A stretch of 8,513 bases of DNA, taken from Pseudomonadota bacterium (lineage in GTDB: Bacteria > Pseudomonadota > Gammaproteobacteria > Arenicellales > Poriferihabitantaceae). The stretch covers positions 1-8,513 of the forward strand of contig JAAELZ010000486.1 of assembly GCA_024226105.1 (NCBI GenBank). Reading direction: 5' to 3'. Under the pieces are notes generated by a model. That model had not been told where the DNA came from and did no database searches. It saw only the letters and a list, made by a program, of their open reading frames with translations. Below, piece by piece: positions 1 through 6,964 of the stretch (its first letter is position 1; every line of letters begins with the position of its first letter). A program made the position numbers and the translations under genes.

Positions 1-723
1 CACATCGCGCGGCTCTCCCTGGCGCCGTATCTCACCTTTGTGCAAAAAAATCGCGCTATCACAATAGCTGCGAATCAGTTCCACCGCGTGAGTGACAAAT
101 AATATGGTTTTGCCTTCGCGCTTAAAGCGTTCAAACTCCCGGAAACACTTACGTTGAAAGCGGATATCACCCACCGCAAGTGCTTCATCTACAATGAGAA
201 TATCCGGGTCCATATGAATAGATGTGGCGAATGCCAGACGCACGTACATGCCACTGGAATAAGTGCTTACGGGATGGTTAATATACTCGCCAATATTGGC
301 AAAGGCTTCTATTTCAGAAAATTTCTCGTCAATAACGGAACGCTCGATACCCATGATCGCAGCATTCATATACACATTTTCCCGCCCGGTAAAATCAGGG
401 TTAAAGCCGGCCCCTAATTCCAGCAGAGCCGCAATTTTTCCATTGGTCTGGACACGGCCTTCACTCAGTCGCAACGTATTGCTGATAATTTCAAGCAAGG
501 TCGATTTACCCGAACCGTTGCGCCCTATTATTCCGACCGTCTGCCCCGCCTGGATTTCAAAACTAGCATTCTTGAGCGCCCAGAATGGCTGAAAACGCTT
601 GGCCGGCCCGGGCAGTATTAAGTCCATCACCCTGGCAGCAGGTTTATCATATAAATGATAACATTTACCTAAACCTTCCACTTTTATGGCGGGAGAATGA
701 CTGTCTGTCTGTGTCGAGTTCAT
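1..723 (-). CDS. wzt: ABC transporter ATP-binding protein of polysaccharide/O-antigen export (Wzt type), 3' end cut by window edge
   Basis: This is the nucleotide-binding subunit that powers export of a lipid-linked polysaccharide together with the permease encoded just upstream. The reading frame is open from the ATG at 723 to the left edge, giving 241 codons with no stop. Visible motifs are Walker A GRNGSGKST (residues 67-75), the Wzt/TagH-typical LLELGAGF followed by TGREN (100-107, 112-116), the ABC signature YSSGM (155-159), Walker B ILIVDEAL with catalytic Glu180, and the switch His212. All ATPase motifs are intact. The start lies 3 nt after the permease stop, with no strong Shine-Dalgarno, so translation is probably coupled. 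At 241 residues and still open it is already longer than typical KpsT-type ATPases (about 220), which favours a Wzt-type protein that may carry a C-terminal glycan-binding domain; that part is outside the window. The family call is secure; the exported substrate is inferred from context. Confidence 0.93.
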   Translation of the reverse strand, partial: MNSTQTDSHSPAIKVEGLGKCYHLYDKPAARVMDLILPGPAKRFQPFWALKNASFEIQAGQTVGIIGRNGSGKSTLLEIISNTLRLSEGRVQTNGKIAALLELGAGFNPDFTGRENVYMNAAIMGIERSVIDEKFSEIEAFANIGEYINHPVSTYSSGMYVRLAFATSIHMDPDILIVDEALAVGDIRFQRKCFREFERFKREGKTILFVTHAVELIRSYCDSAIFLHKGEIRRQGEPRDV

Positions 724-726
724 CGC

Positions 727-1533
727 TTACAACACATCTGCAAAACCAGCTCGTAAACGCTGGAAAATATTAAGACCTGCCCAGGCAACTAACAGTGAAA
801 TCAGGGTATAAAACCCCAGCCCGGCCCAATCCGGCATTTCTCCATAGATCGCTATGCGGCGCATCTGATCAACGATATAAGAAATCGGGTTCAGATAGAT
901 TATGGTCTGCCATGGCAGGGGCAGACGTTCAACAGGGTAGAACACCGGGCTGATAAATAGAGCGATGGTGGAGACAATTCCTACCAGTTGTGCAATATCA
1001 CGTATGAATACGGTCAGTGAAGACAGGATCCATCCCAGGCCGATCGAAAAAAGGATCAAAGGTGCGACAACCACAGGAAAAAGCAGCAAGGTCGGATGGA
1101 TCGTCATGCCACTCAAAAGCATAAATACGATGAGGATAAAAAAGCTGATCAAGGCTTGAAAAGAGGCTACGATAGTGGTGGACCAGGCCATGATTTCCAG
1201 CGGAAATACAACTTTCTTAACGTATTGAGTATTGCCTGTTATGGACGTTGAAGACAGCACCATTGGCTCGGAGAACAAAGCGTGGATAATCATTCCGGAA
1301 AACAGGATCACCCCGAAATTGGCGTCCTCGGCTCCAGGGTGATTCCATTTTGCCTTAAATACCACGCTAAATACGAAGCTATATACCAGCAACATGAGTA
1401 GCGGTGTTAACAACGACCAGAACATGCCCAAAACCGAGCCGCGATAACGGCTCTGAATGCCGCGTTTACTCAATTGAACCAGCAAATGTGCATGCTGGGT
1501 CAGGGGTTTGAAGATATCCACTATGCCTGCCAT
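727..1533 (-). CDS. wzm: ABC-2 type polysaccharide export permease (Wzm type)
   Basis: This inner-membrane permease forms the channel through which an undecaprenyl-diphosphate-linked glycan is moved to the periplasm, driven by the adjacent ATPase. The 268-residue product has the usual family length and about six hydrophobic segments near residues 38-59, 73-93, 117-141, 148-172, 183-200 and 239-256. Family hallmarks are SRYRGSVLGMFWS at the start of the first segment (28-40), YVKKVVFPLEI (104-114), SPVFYP (195-200) and LNPISYIVD (214-222). It starts at an ATG preceded by a GCGAGAG purine stretch at reasonable spacing. It follows rmlA by 31 nt and precedes wzt by 3 nt, so permease and ATPase are made together. 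Capsule exporters (KpsM) belong to the same family. The neighbouring rml and hld genes and the absence of kps-type genes favour O-antigen export, but this is inference. Confidence 0.93.
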   Translation of the reverse strand: MAGIVDIFKPLTQHAHLLVQLSKRGIQSRYRGSVLGMFWSLLTPLLMLLVYSFVFSVVFKAKWNHPGAEDANFGVILFSGMIIHALFSEPMVLSSTSITGNTQYVKKVVFPLEIMAWSTTIVASFQALISFFILIVFMLLSGMTIHPTLLLFPVVVAPLILFSIGLGWILSSLTVFIRDIAQLVGIVSTIALFISPVFYPVERLPLPWQTIIYLNPISYIVDQMRRIAIYGEMPDWAGLGFYTLISLLVAWAGLNIFQRLRAGFADVL

Positions 1534-1564
1534 CTAACTCTCGCTTCTTAGCGTAGCCACCGTT

Positions 1565-2437
1565 TTACCTGTCTATTTCTAAAAGGCGATACAGGTACTG
1601 CCCGTAGGTATTCTTCTTCAGTTCATGGGCCAGTTCTTCAAGTTTCGCATCATCAATATAAGCCATACGCCAGGCAATTTCTTCCGGGCAACTGACTTTC
1701 AGGCCCTGACGATTTTCAATGGTTGAAATGAAGTTCGACGCTTCAAGTAAGGAGTCGTAGGTACCGGTATCCAGCCAGGCGGTACCGCGACCCAGTTGCT
1801 CCACGTTTAATTTGTTGTCATCCAGGTACAGGCGGTTCAGGTCGGTAATCTCGAGCTCACCACGTGGTGAAGGTTTGAGGCTTTTAGCGCGTTCAACCAC
1901 AGTTTCATCATAAAAATACAGGCCGGTGACCGCAAAATTGGATTTCGGGTTTTGCGGCTTCTCTTCCAGATCATAGGCCCTGCCGTCGTCATCAAAGGCC
2001 ACCACACCATACCGCTCCGGATCCTGGACCTGATAGGCAAATACCTTTGCGCCATTTTTTAGCTCGCTGGCATTTTGCAGGCTTTCAGTCAATTGATGGC
2101 CGTAAAAAATATTATCACCCAGCACCAGTGCCGATTTATTGTTACCGATAAACTCTGAACCGATAATAAAGGCTTGTGCGAGTCCGTCCGGTGAAGGCTG
2201 AATGGCATAGGACAGATTCATGCCCCACTGTGAGCCATCACCGAGCAACTGCCTGAACCGGGGTGTATCGTCAGGCGTAGAAATCACCAGAACATCCCGA
2301 ATCCCCGCCAGCATCAACACCGACAGCGGGTAATAGATCATCGGTTTGTCATACACCGGAATCAGTTGTTTGGATACACCTTTGGTAATTGGGTACAGGC
2401 GTGATCCGGAACCACCGGCCAGAATGATACCCCTCAT
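1565..2437 (-). CDS. rmlA: Glucose-1-phosphate thymidylyltransferase
   Basis: This enzyme joins dTTP and glucose 1-phosphate to give dTDP-glucose plus pyrophosphate, the first step to dTDP-L-rhamnose and related dTDP-sugars; it is cytoplasmic. The 290-residue protein is collinear with E. coli RmlA/RfbA as I recall that sequence. It has the nucleotide-binding loop LAGGSGSRLYP (6-16), Lys23 in VSKQLIPVYDKPM, QPSPDGLAQA (80-89), LGDNIFYGH with metal-binding Asp108, EEKP (158-161), RGELEITD (192-199) and WLDTGT with Asp223. All expected active-site residues are present. The ATG overlaps the rmlB stop by 4 nt (ATGA), which indicates translational coupling, and an AAGG lies about 10 nt upstream inside rmlB. 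The same locus encodes RmlB but not RmlC or RmlD within the window, so the end product cannot be fixed as rhamnose from this sequence alone. Confidence 0.97.
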   Translation of the reverse strand: MRGIILAGGSGSRLYPITKGVSKQLIPVYDKPMIYYPLSVLMLAGIRDVLVISTPDDTPRFRQLLGDGSQWGMNLSYAIQPSPDGLAQAFIIGSEFIGNNKSALVLGDNIFYGHQLTESLQNASELKNGAKVFAYQVQDPERYGVVAFDDDGRAYDLEEKPQNPKSNFAVTGLYFYDETVVERAKSLKPSPRGELEITDLNRLYLDDNKLNVEQLGRGTAWLDTGTYDSLLEASNFISTIENRQGLKVSCPEEIAWRMAYIDDAKLEELAHELKKNTYGQYLYRLLEIDR

Positions 2438-3507
2438 GCTACTTTACCCTTCGCGGTGCCCAGGCGACCACCATCGTAACTGCCCTCCTGCACTTTTTCT
2501 ACCCAGATCTGATTGTCCAGGTACCATTCAACCGTTTTACGCATGCCTGAATCAAAGCTCTCCTCGGGCTCCCATCCAAGTTCTTCCTTTATTCGCGAAG
2601 CGTCTATCGCGTAGCGAAAATCATGGCCCGGTCGATCTGCTACATGCTCTATCAGATCGGCATAAGGCTGCTTGTTCGCTGCAGGGTGCAAACTATCCAG
2701 AATCGCACAAACCGCTTCGACCACTTCGATATTGTTGCGCTCCTCGTTACCACCGACATTGTAACTACGCCCTTTCTCGCCGTTGTTCATGATGTGTACC
2801 AGGGCACGCGCATGATCATCGACATACAACCAGTCCCGTACATTTTTCCCGCTACCATACACAGGAATAGCCTGATTATTCAACACCTTGGCAATAATCA
2901 CCGGGATCAGTTTTTCCGGGTACTGATAAGGCCCGTAATTATTCGAGCAGTTTGACAGCACCACGGGCAAACCGTAAGTTTCAAACCAGGCTCGCACCAG
3001 ATGATCAGAGGCCGCTTTACTGGCTGAATAAGGAGAGCTCGGCTCATAAGGCGAGGTTTCGGTAAACAAACCTTCGTCCCCAAGACTGCCAAACACCTCA
3101 TCTGTTGATATGTGGTGAAATCGAAAATCGGCCTGATCTGCTTCCTCCAGGCCCAGGCGATAGTGGCGCGCCGCTTCGAGCAAGTTGTAGGTACCAATGA
3201 TATTGGTATCAATAAAATCGCGCGGGCCGTCTATTGAACGGTCAACGTGTGATTCAGCAGCCAAATGCATAATCGCACGCGGGCGGTACTGAGCAAACAG
3301 GGCATCAAGCACCTCACGTGAACGAATATCGACCTTCTCGAAATGGTACCGAGGATTGTCTAGCTGATGTTCAAAGGTCGCGGCGTTGCCCGCATAAGTG
3401 AGACAATCAATATTAACCACCGTATCATCGTGGTCATTTAGTAAATGCCGCGTTACGGCTGAGCCTATAAATCCGGCCGCGCCGGTTACAAATACTGTGT
3501 TATTCAA
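2434..3507 (-). CDS. rmlB: dTDP-glucose 4,6-dehydratase
   Basis: RmlB converts dTDP-glucose to dTDP-4-keto-6-deoxy-glucose using bound NAD, the branch point for rhamnose, fucosamine-type and other deoxysugars. The 357-residue extended SDR protein has the dinucleotide-binding motif TGAAGFIG (8-15), HLAAESHVDRSI (81-92), the catalytic STDEVFG (134-140, with Thr135, Asp136, Glu137) and the YSASK pair Tyr160/Lys164. The only plausible start that keeps the Rossmann strand is TTG at 3505-3507. No in-frame ATG or GTG lies between the hldD stop and this TTG, and no clear Shine-Dalgarno is seen. It begins 17 nt after hldD and its stop overlaps the rmlA ATG by 4 nt. Length and motifs are normal for RmlB; paralogues such as UDP-glucuronate dehydratases are less likely because rmlA is directly coupled. 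Confidence 0.96.
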   Translation of the reverse strand: MNNTVFVTGAAGFIGSAVTRHLLNDHDDTVVNIDCLTYAGNAATFEHQLDNPRYHFEKVDIRSREVLDALFAQYRPRAIMHLAAESHVDRSIDGPRDFIDTNIIGTYNLLEAARHYRLGLEEADQADFRFHHISTDEVFGSLGDEGLFTETSPYEPSSPYSASKAASDHLVRAWFETYGLPVVLSNCSNNYGPYQYPEKLIPVIIAKVLNNQAIPVYGSGKNVRDWLYVDDHARALVHIMNNGEKGRSYNVGGNEERNNIEVVEAVCAILDSLHPAANKQPYADLIEHVADRPGHDFRYAIDASRIKEELGWEPEESFDSGMRKTVEWYLDNQIWVEKVQEGSYDGGRLGTAKGKVA

Positions 3508-3524
3508 TTGATTTACTACTGTTG

Positions 3525-4544
3525 TTAAACAATTTTGTGTGCGGCCTGATATTCATGCCATAAATGCCGGACATAACGTCCAACGCCTTCATTTACATCA
3601 TCAAAACCTGATTCATAACCGGTCTCCCTCAAGGCATGAATATCGGCCTCTGTGTAACTTTGATATTTTCCCTTGAGAGCTTCAGGCATCGGGATATAAC
3701 TTACGATACCTTGCGTAACAGCCTCATCATACGATATCTGAGGTTTATCGAAAATTTCATGCAAGGCATTTATCACGGCCATGGCCACGTCGTTGAAACT
3801 GCGGCATTGACCGGTACCCACATTTAGAAAACAGCCCGTTACGTCCCGGTTCTTCAGCAAATACAGATTCACCTTGACCACATCTTCAACCGTAACAAAA
3901 TCGCGCAACTGCTCGCCATTGGCATAACCGTCAGTGCCCTCAAACAGGGCAATTTTGCCCTTTTCAATGTACTGGTTAAAGAAATGGTAGGCCACCGATG
4001 CCATGCGGCCCTTATGCTGCTCACGCGGCCCGTACACGTTAAAATAGCGTAAACCGACTACCTGAGTATCGCTGCGCAGAGACTGGCGCACGTGATGATC
4101 AAAGGCGTACTTGGAATAAGCATAGGCATTTAGCGGCAACTCATTCTCAGGGGATTCCCTAAATACCTTTCCGGCACCGTACACGGATGCCGAAGACGCA
4201 TAGATAAACTGCGCCCGGTTGTGTGAATCCTGACAAAAGGTGTAAAGATCTCGTGTATAACGATAGTTGTTTTCCATCACGTAACGCCCGTCACTCGCCA
4301 TGGTGTCGGAGCAGGCACCTTCGTGAAATATGGCTTTGATTTTTCCGTTTAATAAACCGTTATCGGTCTTTTCCGTGAATTCGGCCTTGTCCATATAATC
4401 AGCCACCACGCAATCTGCCAGGTTCTGAATTTTGTCTGCCTGAGTTAAATCGTCCACTGCCAGAATATTCGTAAAGCCTGATTTATTCAGGCCTTTAACC
4501 AAATTCGCACCGATAAACCCGGCTGCACCTGTCACGACTATCAT
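3525..4544 (-). CDS. hldD: ADP-L-glycero-D-manno-heptose 6-epimerase
   Basis: HldD epimerises ADP-D-glycero-D-manno-heptose at C6 to the L form used by inner-core heptosyltransferases. The 339-residue product is an extended SDR enzyme with TGAAGFIGAN near the N-terminus (5-14), IFHEGACSDT (72-81, the HEGACS block typical of HldD), YASSASVYG (115-123), Tyr141/Lys145 in the YxxxK motif, and RYFNVYGPREQHKG, whose Lys matches the second catalytic lysine described for this family. The frame stays open 38 codons further upstream, but those codons lie inside the kinase gene and do not resemble the family. I therefore chose the ATG at 4542-4544, which gives MIVVTGAAGFIG and has a strong GGGGAGAG ribosome site. 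That site is formed by the last codons of the upstream kinase gene, 1 nt separates the two genes, and coupling is likely. Confidence 0.96.
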   Translation of the reverse strand: MIVVTGAAGFIGANLVKGLNKSGFTNILAVDDLTQADKIQNLADCVVADYMDKAEFTEKTDNGLLNGKIKAIFHEGACSDTMASDGRYVMENNYRYTRDLYTFCQDSHNRAQFIYASSASVYGAGKVFRESPENELPLNAYAYSKYAFDHHVRQSLRSDTQVVGLRYFNVYGPREQHKGRMASVAYHFFNQYIEKGKIALFEGTDGYANGEQLRDFVTVEDVVKVNLYLLKNRDVTGCFLNVGTGQCRSFNDVAMAVINALHEIFDKPQISYDEAVTQGIVSYIPMPEALKGKYQSYTEADIHALRETGYESGFDDVNEGVGRYVRHLWHEYQAAHKIV

Positions 4545-4560
4545 CTCATTCTCTCCCCAT
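4545..4560 (-). promoter_or_regulatory. Ribosome binding site of hldD inside the end of the kinase gene
   Basis: The minus-strand sequence ATGGGGAGAGAATGAG directly before the hldD ATG encodes the final Met-Gly-Arg-Glu and stop of the kinase and also supplies a GGGGAGAG Shine-Dalgarno. It decides the hldD start: the longer in-frame alternative beginning at 4658 has no such site and lies within the kinase coding sequence. Confidence 0.7.
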
Positions 4561-5502
4561 GCTAAACACAATTTCCTGCAAGCTGGCCGTTGCCGTGCCC
4601 ATTTTGCTAACCACCACGCCAGCCGCATGATTCGCCAGCTGGATTGCCTGCTCATCATCCATCGCTGCCGCCTTTGCCAGAGCCATCATTGCGATCACGG
4701 TATCCCCGGCCCCGGTTACATCATAGACTTCCCGTGCGCGCGTGGCCTGATGAACCGGCTTCGCATCTCGACGACACAATAACATACCGCGTTCACTGAG
4801 CGTCACCAGGCAGGCCTGTAAATTCAGCTTTCGCATAAGAGCCTGTGCAGCTTCATCGATATCATCCAGTTCATAGACGTTACCCGCAACCTGCTGGAAC
4901 TCGGCCAGATTAGGGGTAATCATCTCAGCACCCTGATAGGCAGAATAGTCACTGCCCTTGGGGTCGATATACACGGCAATGCCCTGTTCATTGGCCAACT
5001 TGATCATTGAGGAAATATTTCGTGTTCCGCCTTTTCCATAATCTGAAACCAACGCCACCTTCACGTCGCCAAGTGATTGTTTGAAGGCCTCGAGTCCGGC
5101 ATCCAGCGCCTGAACGCCCGGACTGGATTCAAAGTCTGCCCTCAATAGCTGCTGGTTGCGCGATACCATTCTTAACTTAACCGTTGTTTTCATATGGGTA
5201 TCGAAATGCAGACGGGAGTCAATCTTTTCCTGTTCCAGCATCTCCTTTAACTCGTGGCCCGCTTCATCATCTCCAACAATGGACAGTAGTACGGGCCGAC
5301 CGCCAACACTGGCGACGTTTTTAGCGACGTTAGCCGCGCCACCCATACGCTTTTCAGTTTCCTGGACCGAAATAACCGGTACCGGGGCTTCCGGGGAAAT
5401 ACGCTCCACATCGCCCATCCAGTAGCGGTCAAGCATACAGTCACCAATCACCAGCACACACGTGCCTTCAATATGCGCCAGATTAGACTCTTCCAATTCC
5501 AT
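4546..5502 (-). CDS. hldE: D-glycero-beta-D-manno-heptose-7-phosphate kinase, stand-alone kinase domain (HldE N-domain/HldA)
   Basis: This PfkB-family kinase phosphorylates D-glycero-D-manno-heptose 7-phosphate at C1, a step toward ADP-heptose for the LPS core. Motifs are GDCMLDRYW (20-28), RISPEAPVPVI (34-44), the first PfkB signature GGAANVAKNVASVGG (54-68), VSDYGKG (152-158), DPKG (180-183), TPNLAEF (196-202) and the ATP/catalytic motif DVTGAGD (261-267) with base Asp267. It matches the E. coli HldE kinase half closely but stops at residue 318, whereas bifunctional HldE has about 477. The C-terminal nucleotidyltransferase is therefore absent, as in split HldA/HldC systems, and no HldC gene is present here. 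The ATG lies inside the end of ugd (20-nt overlap, different frame) without an obvious Shine-Dalgarno, pointing to coupled translation. hldA or rfaE1 would be equally valid names. Confidence 0.94.
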   Translation of the reverse strand: MELEESNLAHIEGTCVLVIGDCMLDRYWMGDVERISPEAPVPVISVQETEKRMGGAANVAKNVASVGGRPVLLSIVGDDEAGHELKEMLEQEKIDSRLHFDTHMKTTVKLRMVSRNQQLLRADFESSPGVQALDAGLEAFKQSLGDVKVALVSDYGKGGTRNISSMIKLANEQGIAVYIDPKGSDYSAYQGAEMITPNLAEFQQVAGNVYELDDIDEAAQALMRKLNLQACLVTLSERGMLLCRRDAKPVHQATRAREVYDVTGAGDTVIAMMALAKAAAMDDEQAIQLANHAAGVVVSKMGTATASLQEIVFSMGRE

Positions 5503-6808
5503 GATAAATCATACCGTGTTCACGTACTACCCCGGGGCTGAATATATTGCGCCCGTCGATTATCAGGTTACCCTTCATCTCCTCACGGACCCGCGATAGC
5601 TGCACACCTCGAAACATTTTCCATTCTGTCACGACTATCAGGGCTTCCGCATCAATCAGTACCTTGTACGGATCGTCATGATGTATGCTCAAATTTTTTT
5701 CACCCGCAAAAATTCGCTCGGCTTCTTCGTAGGCTACCGGATCGAAAGCCGCTATTTTGGCACCGCGCGACAACAACTCATTGATCACTACACGGCTCGG
5801 TGCCTCACGCATATCGTCCGTATCCGGCTTAAATGCAAGCCCCCACAGGGCAATGGTCTTGCCATTTAAATCTTCGCCCAGTTCACTGACCAACTTCTCT
5901 ACCGGCTTAAATTTTTGATCATCGTTGACGGCTTCAACAGCATTCAGAATACGCATCTCGTAACCATTACCAGCGGCCGTTCGGGCCAGGGCTTGCACAT
6001 CTTTTGGGAAACAGGAACCACCGTAACCACAACCGGGATATATAAAGTGATAGCCAACTCTCGGGTCAGAACCAATCCCTTTGCGAACAGATTCGATATC
6101 AGCACCTAAAAGTTCTGCCAGATTCGCCACTTCGTTCATAAATGAAATCTTGGTAGCAAGCATCGAATTGGCTGCATATTTCGTCAACTCAGCGGAGGGA
6201 ATATCCATGAAAATCACGCGTTCATGGTTGCGATTAAACGGCGCATATAGTTTTTTTAGTAATTCACTTGCGCGTTCGTCATCGGTTCCAATAACTATAC
6301 GATCCGGTTTCATGAAATCTTCAACAGCGGCGCCTTCTTTGAGGAATTCTGGATTAGAGGCAACGCTAAATTCAATATTTGTGCCGCGTTTATCCAGAGC
6401 CGCACGCAGGGTAGCCCGTACTTTTTCCGCCGTGCCCACCGGCACGGTTGATTTAGTCACCACCACGCGATAGTCATTCATAGACTGGCCAATGGAATCC
6501 GCGACCTGGAGCACGTATTTCAAGTCAGCTGACCCGTCTTCATCAGGCGGCGTACCGACGGCGATAAAAATGATCTGCCCGTGTTTCACGCCCTGGCTGA
6601 TATCCGTGGTAAATTCCAGTCGATTGTGTCGAATGTTTTCAACCACCAGCCCTTCCAGGCCATATTCATATATTGGAATACCGCCCTGTTTTAGCTTGTC
6701 GATTTTGGCCTTATCGGTATCAACGCAGATAACGTGATGCCCCATTTCTGCAAGGCATGCCCCGCTTACCAGCCCAACGTAACCGGTTCCTACAACTGTA
6801 ATTTTCAT
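5483..6808 (-). CDS. ugd: UDP-glucose 6-dehydrogenase
   Basis: Ugd oxidises UDP-glucose twice with NAD to UDP-glucuronate, a precursor of glucuronic and galacturonic acid residues and of aminoarabinose in surface glycans. The 441-residue protein shows an N-terminal NAD-binding motif GTGYVGLVSG (7-16), VGTPPDEDGSADL (84-96), TKSTVPVGT (118-126), SNPEFLKEG (151-159), ELTKYAANS with Lys209, and GYGGSCFPKD with catalytic Cys266 (261-270). The C-terminal domain carries LWGLAFKPDTDDMREAPS, typical of the family. UDP-N-acetyl-mannosamine dehydrogenase is a relative, but the GYGGSCFPKD block and overall match favour UDP-glucose as substrate. It is the first gene after the 156-nt intergenic gap, so it probably heads the operon. 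Its ribosome site is weak, and its 3' end overlaps the next gene by 20 nt. Confidence 0.96.
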   Translation of the reverse strand: MKITVVGTGYVGLVSGACLAEMGHHVICVDTDKAKIDKLKQGGIPIYEYGLEGLVVENIRHNRLEFTTDISQGVKHGQIIFIAVGTPPDEDGSADLKYVLQVADSIGQSMNDYRVVVTKSTVPVGTAEKVRATLRAALDKRGTNIEFSVASNPEFLKEGAAVEDFMKPDRIVIGTDDERASELLKKLYAPFNRNHERVIFMDIPSAELTKYAANSMLATKISFMNEVANLAELLGADIESVRKGIGSDPRVGYHFIYPGCGYGGSCFPKDVQALARTAAGNGYEMRILNAVEAVNDDQKFKPVEKLVSELGEDLNGKTIALWGLAFKPDTDDMREAPSRVVINELLSRGAKIAAFDPVAYEEAERIFAGEKNLSIHHDDPYKVLIDAEALIVVTEWKMFRGVQLSRVREEMKGNLIIDGRNIFSPGVVREHGMIYHGIGRV

Positions 6809-6964
6809 TTAGATTTCTGCTTACTAAAAATGGGTTAATAAAGCGCCCGATTTTATCCGATTTGGCGCTGTTAGCGGTGTTAGTTTTTCCGGGGATCGAA
6901 TATATTATTTATCATATGAGAATGACGTTCGGCTTTGCGACGATAACCAACAGAAACTATCAAC
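6809..6964 (-). promoter_or_regulatory. Intergenic leader of the ugd operon, probable promoter region
   Basis: This 156-nt gap between the lapB stop and the ugd ATG is the only sizeable non-coding stretch, and it is AT-rich. On the minus strand the best -10 candidate is TATGAT (6911-6916, five of six matches to consensus), preceded after an 18-nt spacer by a poor -35 TCGCAA (6935-6940, three of six). A second -10-like TAAAAT lies at 6850-6855 without a good -35. I see no JUMPstart/ops element on the coding strand. A promoter is expected from its position at the head of the packed operon, but the exact site is uncertain; read-through from lapB is also possible. Confidence 0.35.
6842..6869 (-). 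repeat. Inverted repeat with internal direct repeat upstream of ugd
   Basis: The arms AGCGCC and GGCGCT (6842-6847 and 6864-6869) are exact inverted repeats around a 16-nt loop. The minus-strand loop reads AAATCGGATAAAATCG, so together with the following G it holds the direct repeat AAATCGG twice, 9 nt apart. In the minus-strand sense the stem is followed by TTTATTAA, a broken T tract. It could act as a weak terminator after lapB, a leader hairpin of the ugd transcript or a protein-binding site. The six-base stem and long loop make a strong intrinsic terminator unlikely. Confidence 0.35.

Noticed and set aside
154..592. Plus-strand open frames of 87 and 109 codons
   Set aside because: Both are antisense to the Wzt ATPase, whose Walker and signature motifs are on the minus strand; the plus-strand peptides show no recognisable family.
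1542..1553. Small hairpin CGCT-TCTT-AGCG in the rmlA-wzm spacer as a terminator
   Set aside because: The stem has only 4 bp and no T run follows on the minus strand; it overlaps the wzm ribosome site region, and the genes are better read as one operon.
2346..2955. Plus-strand open frames of 148 and 110 codons over rmlA/rmlB
   Set aside because: They are shadows of the real minus-strand genes with Cys/Pro/Arg-rich composition and no domain; no ribosome site or promoter supports them.
4545..4658. Longer in-frame form of hldD starting at 4658, adding 38 residues
   Set aside because: The extra codons lie in another frame of the kinase gene, encode a Trp/Arg-rich stretch unlike any HldD N-terminus, and lack a ribosome site, whereas the ATG at 4544 has a strong one.
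6081..6473. Plus-strand open frame of 130 codons
   Set aside because: It is antisense to ugd, which has complete catalytic motifs across the same interval; the plus-strand peptide is Ser/Arg-rich and matches nothing I know.
6809..6964. JUMPstart/ops element recruiting RfaH ahead of the operon
   Set aside because: The coding strand contains no GGCGGTAGCGT-like sequence; the nearest resemblance (CACCGCTAAC) does not match.
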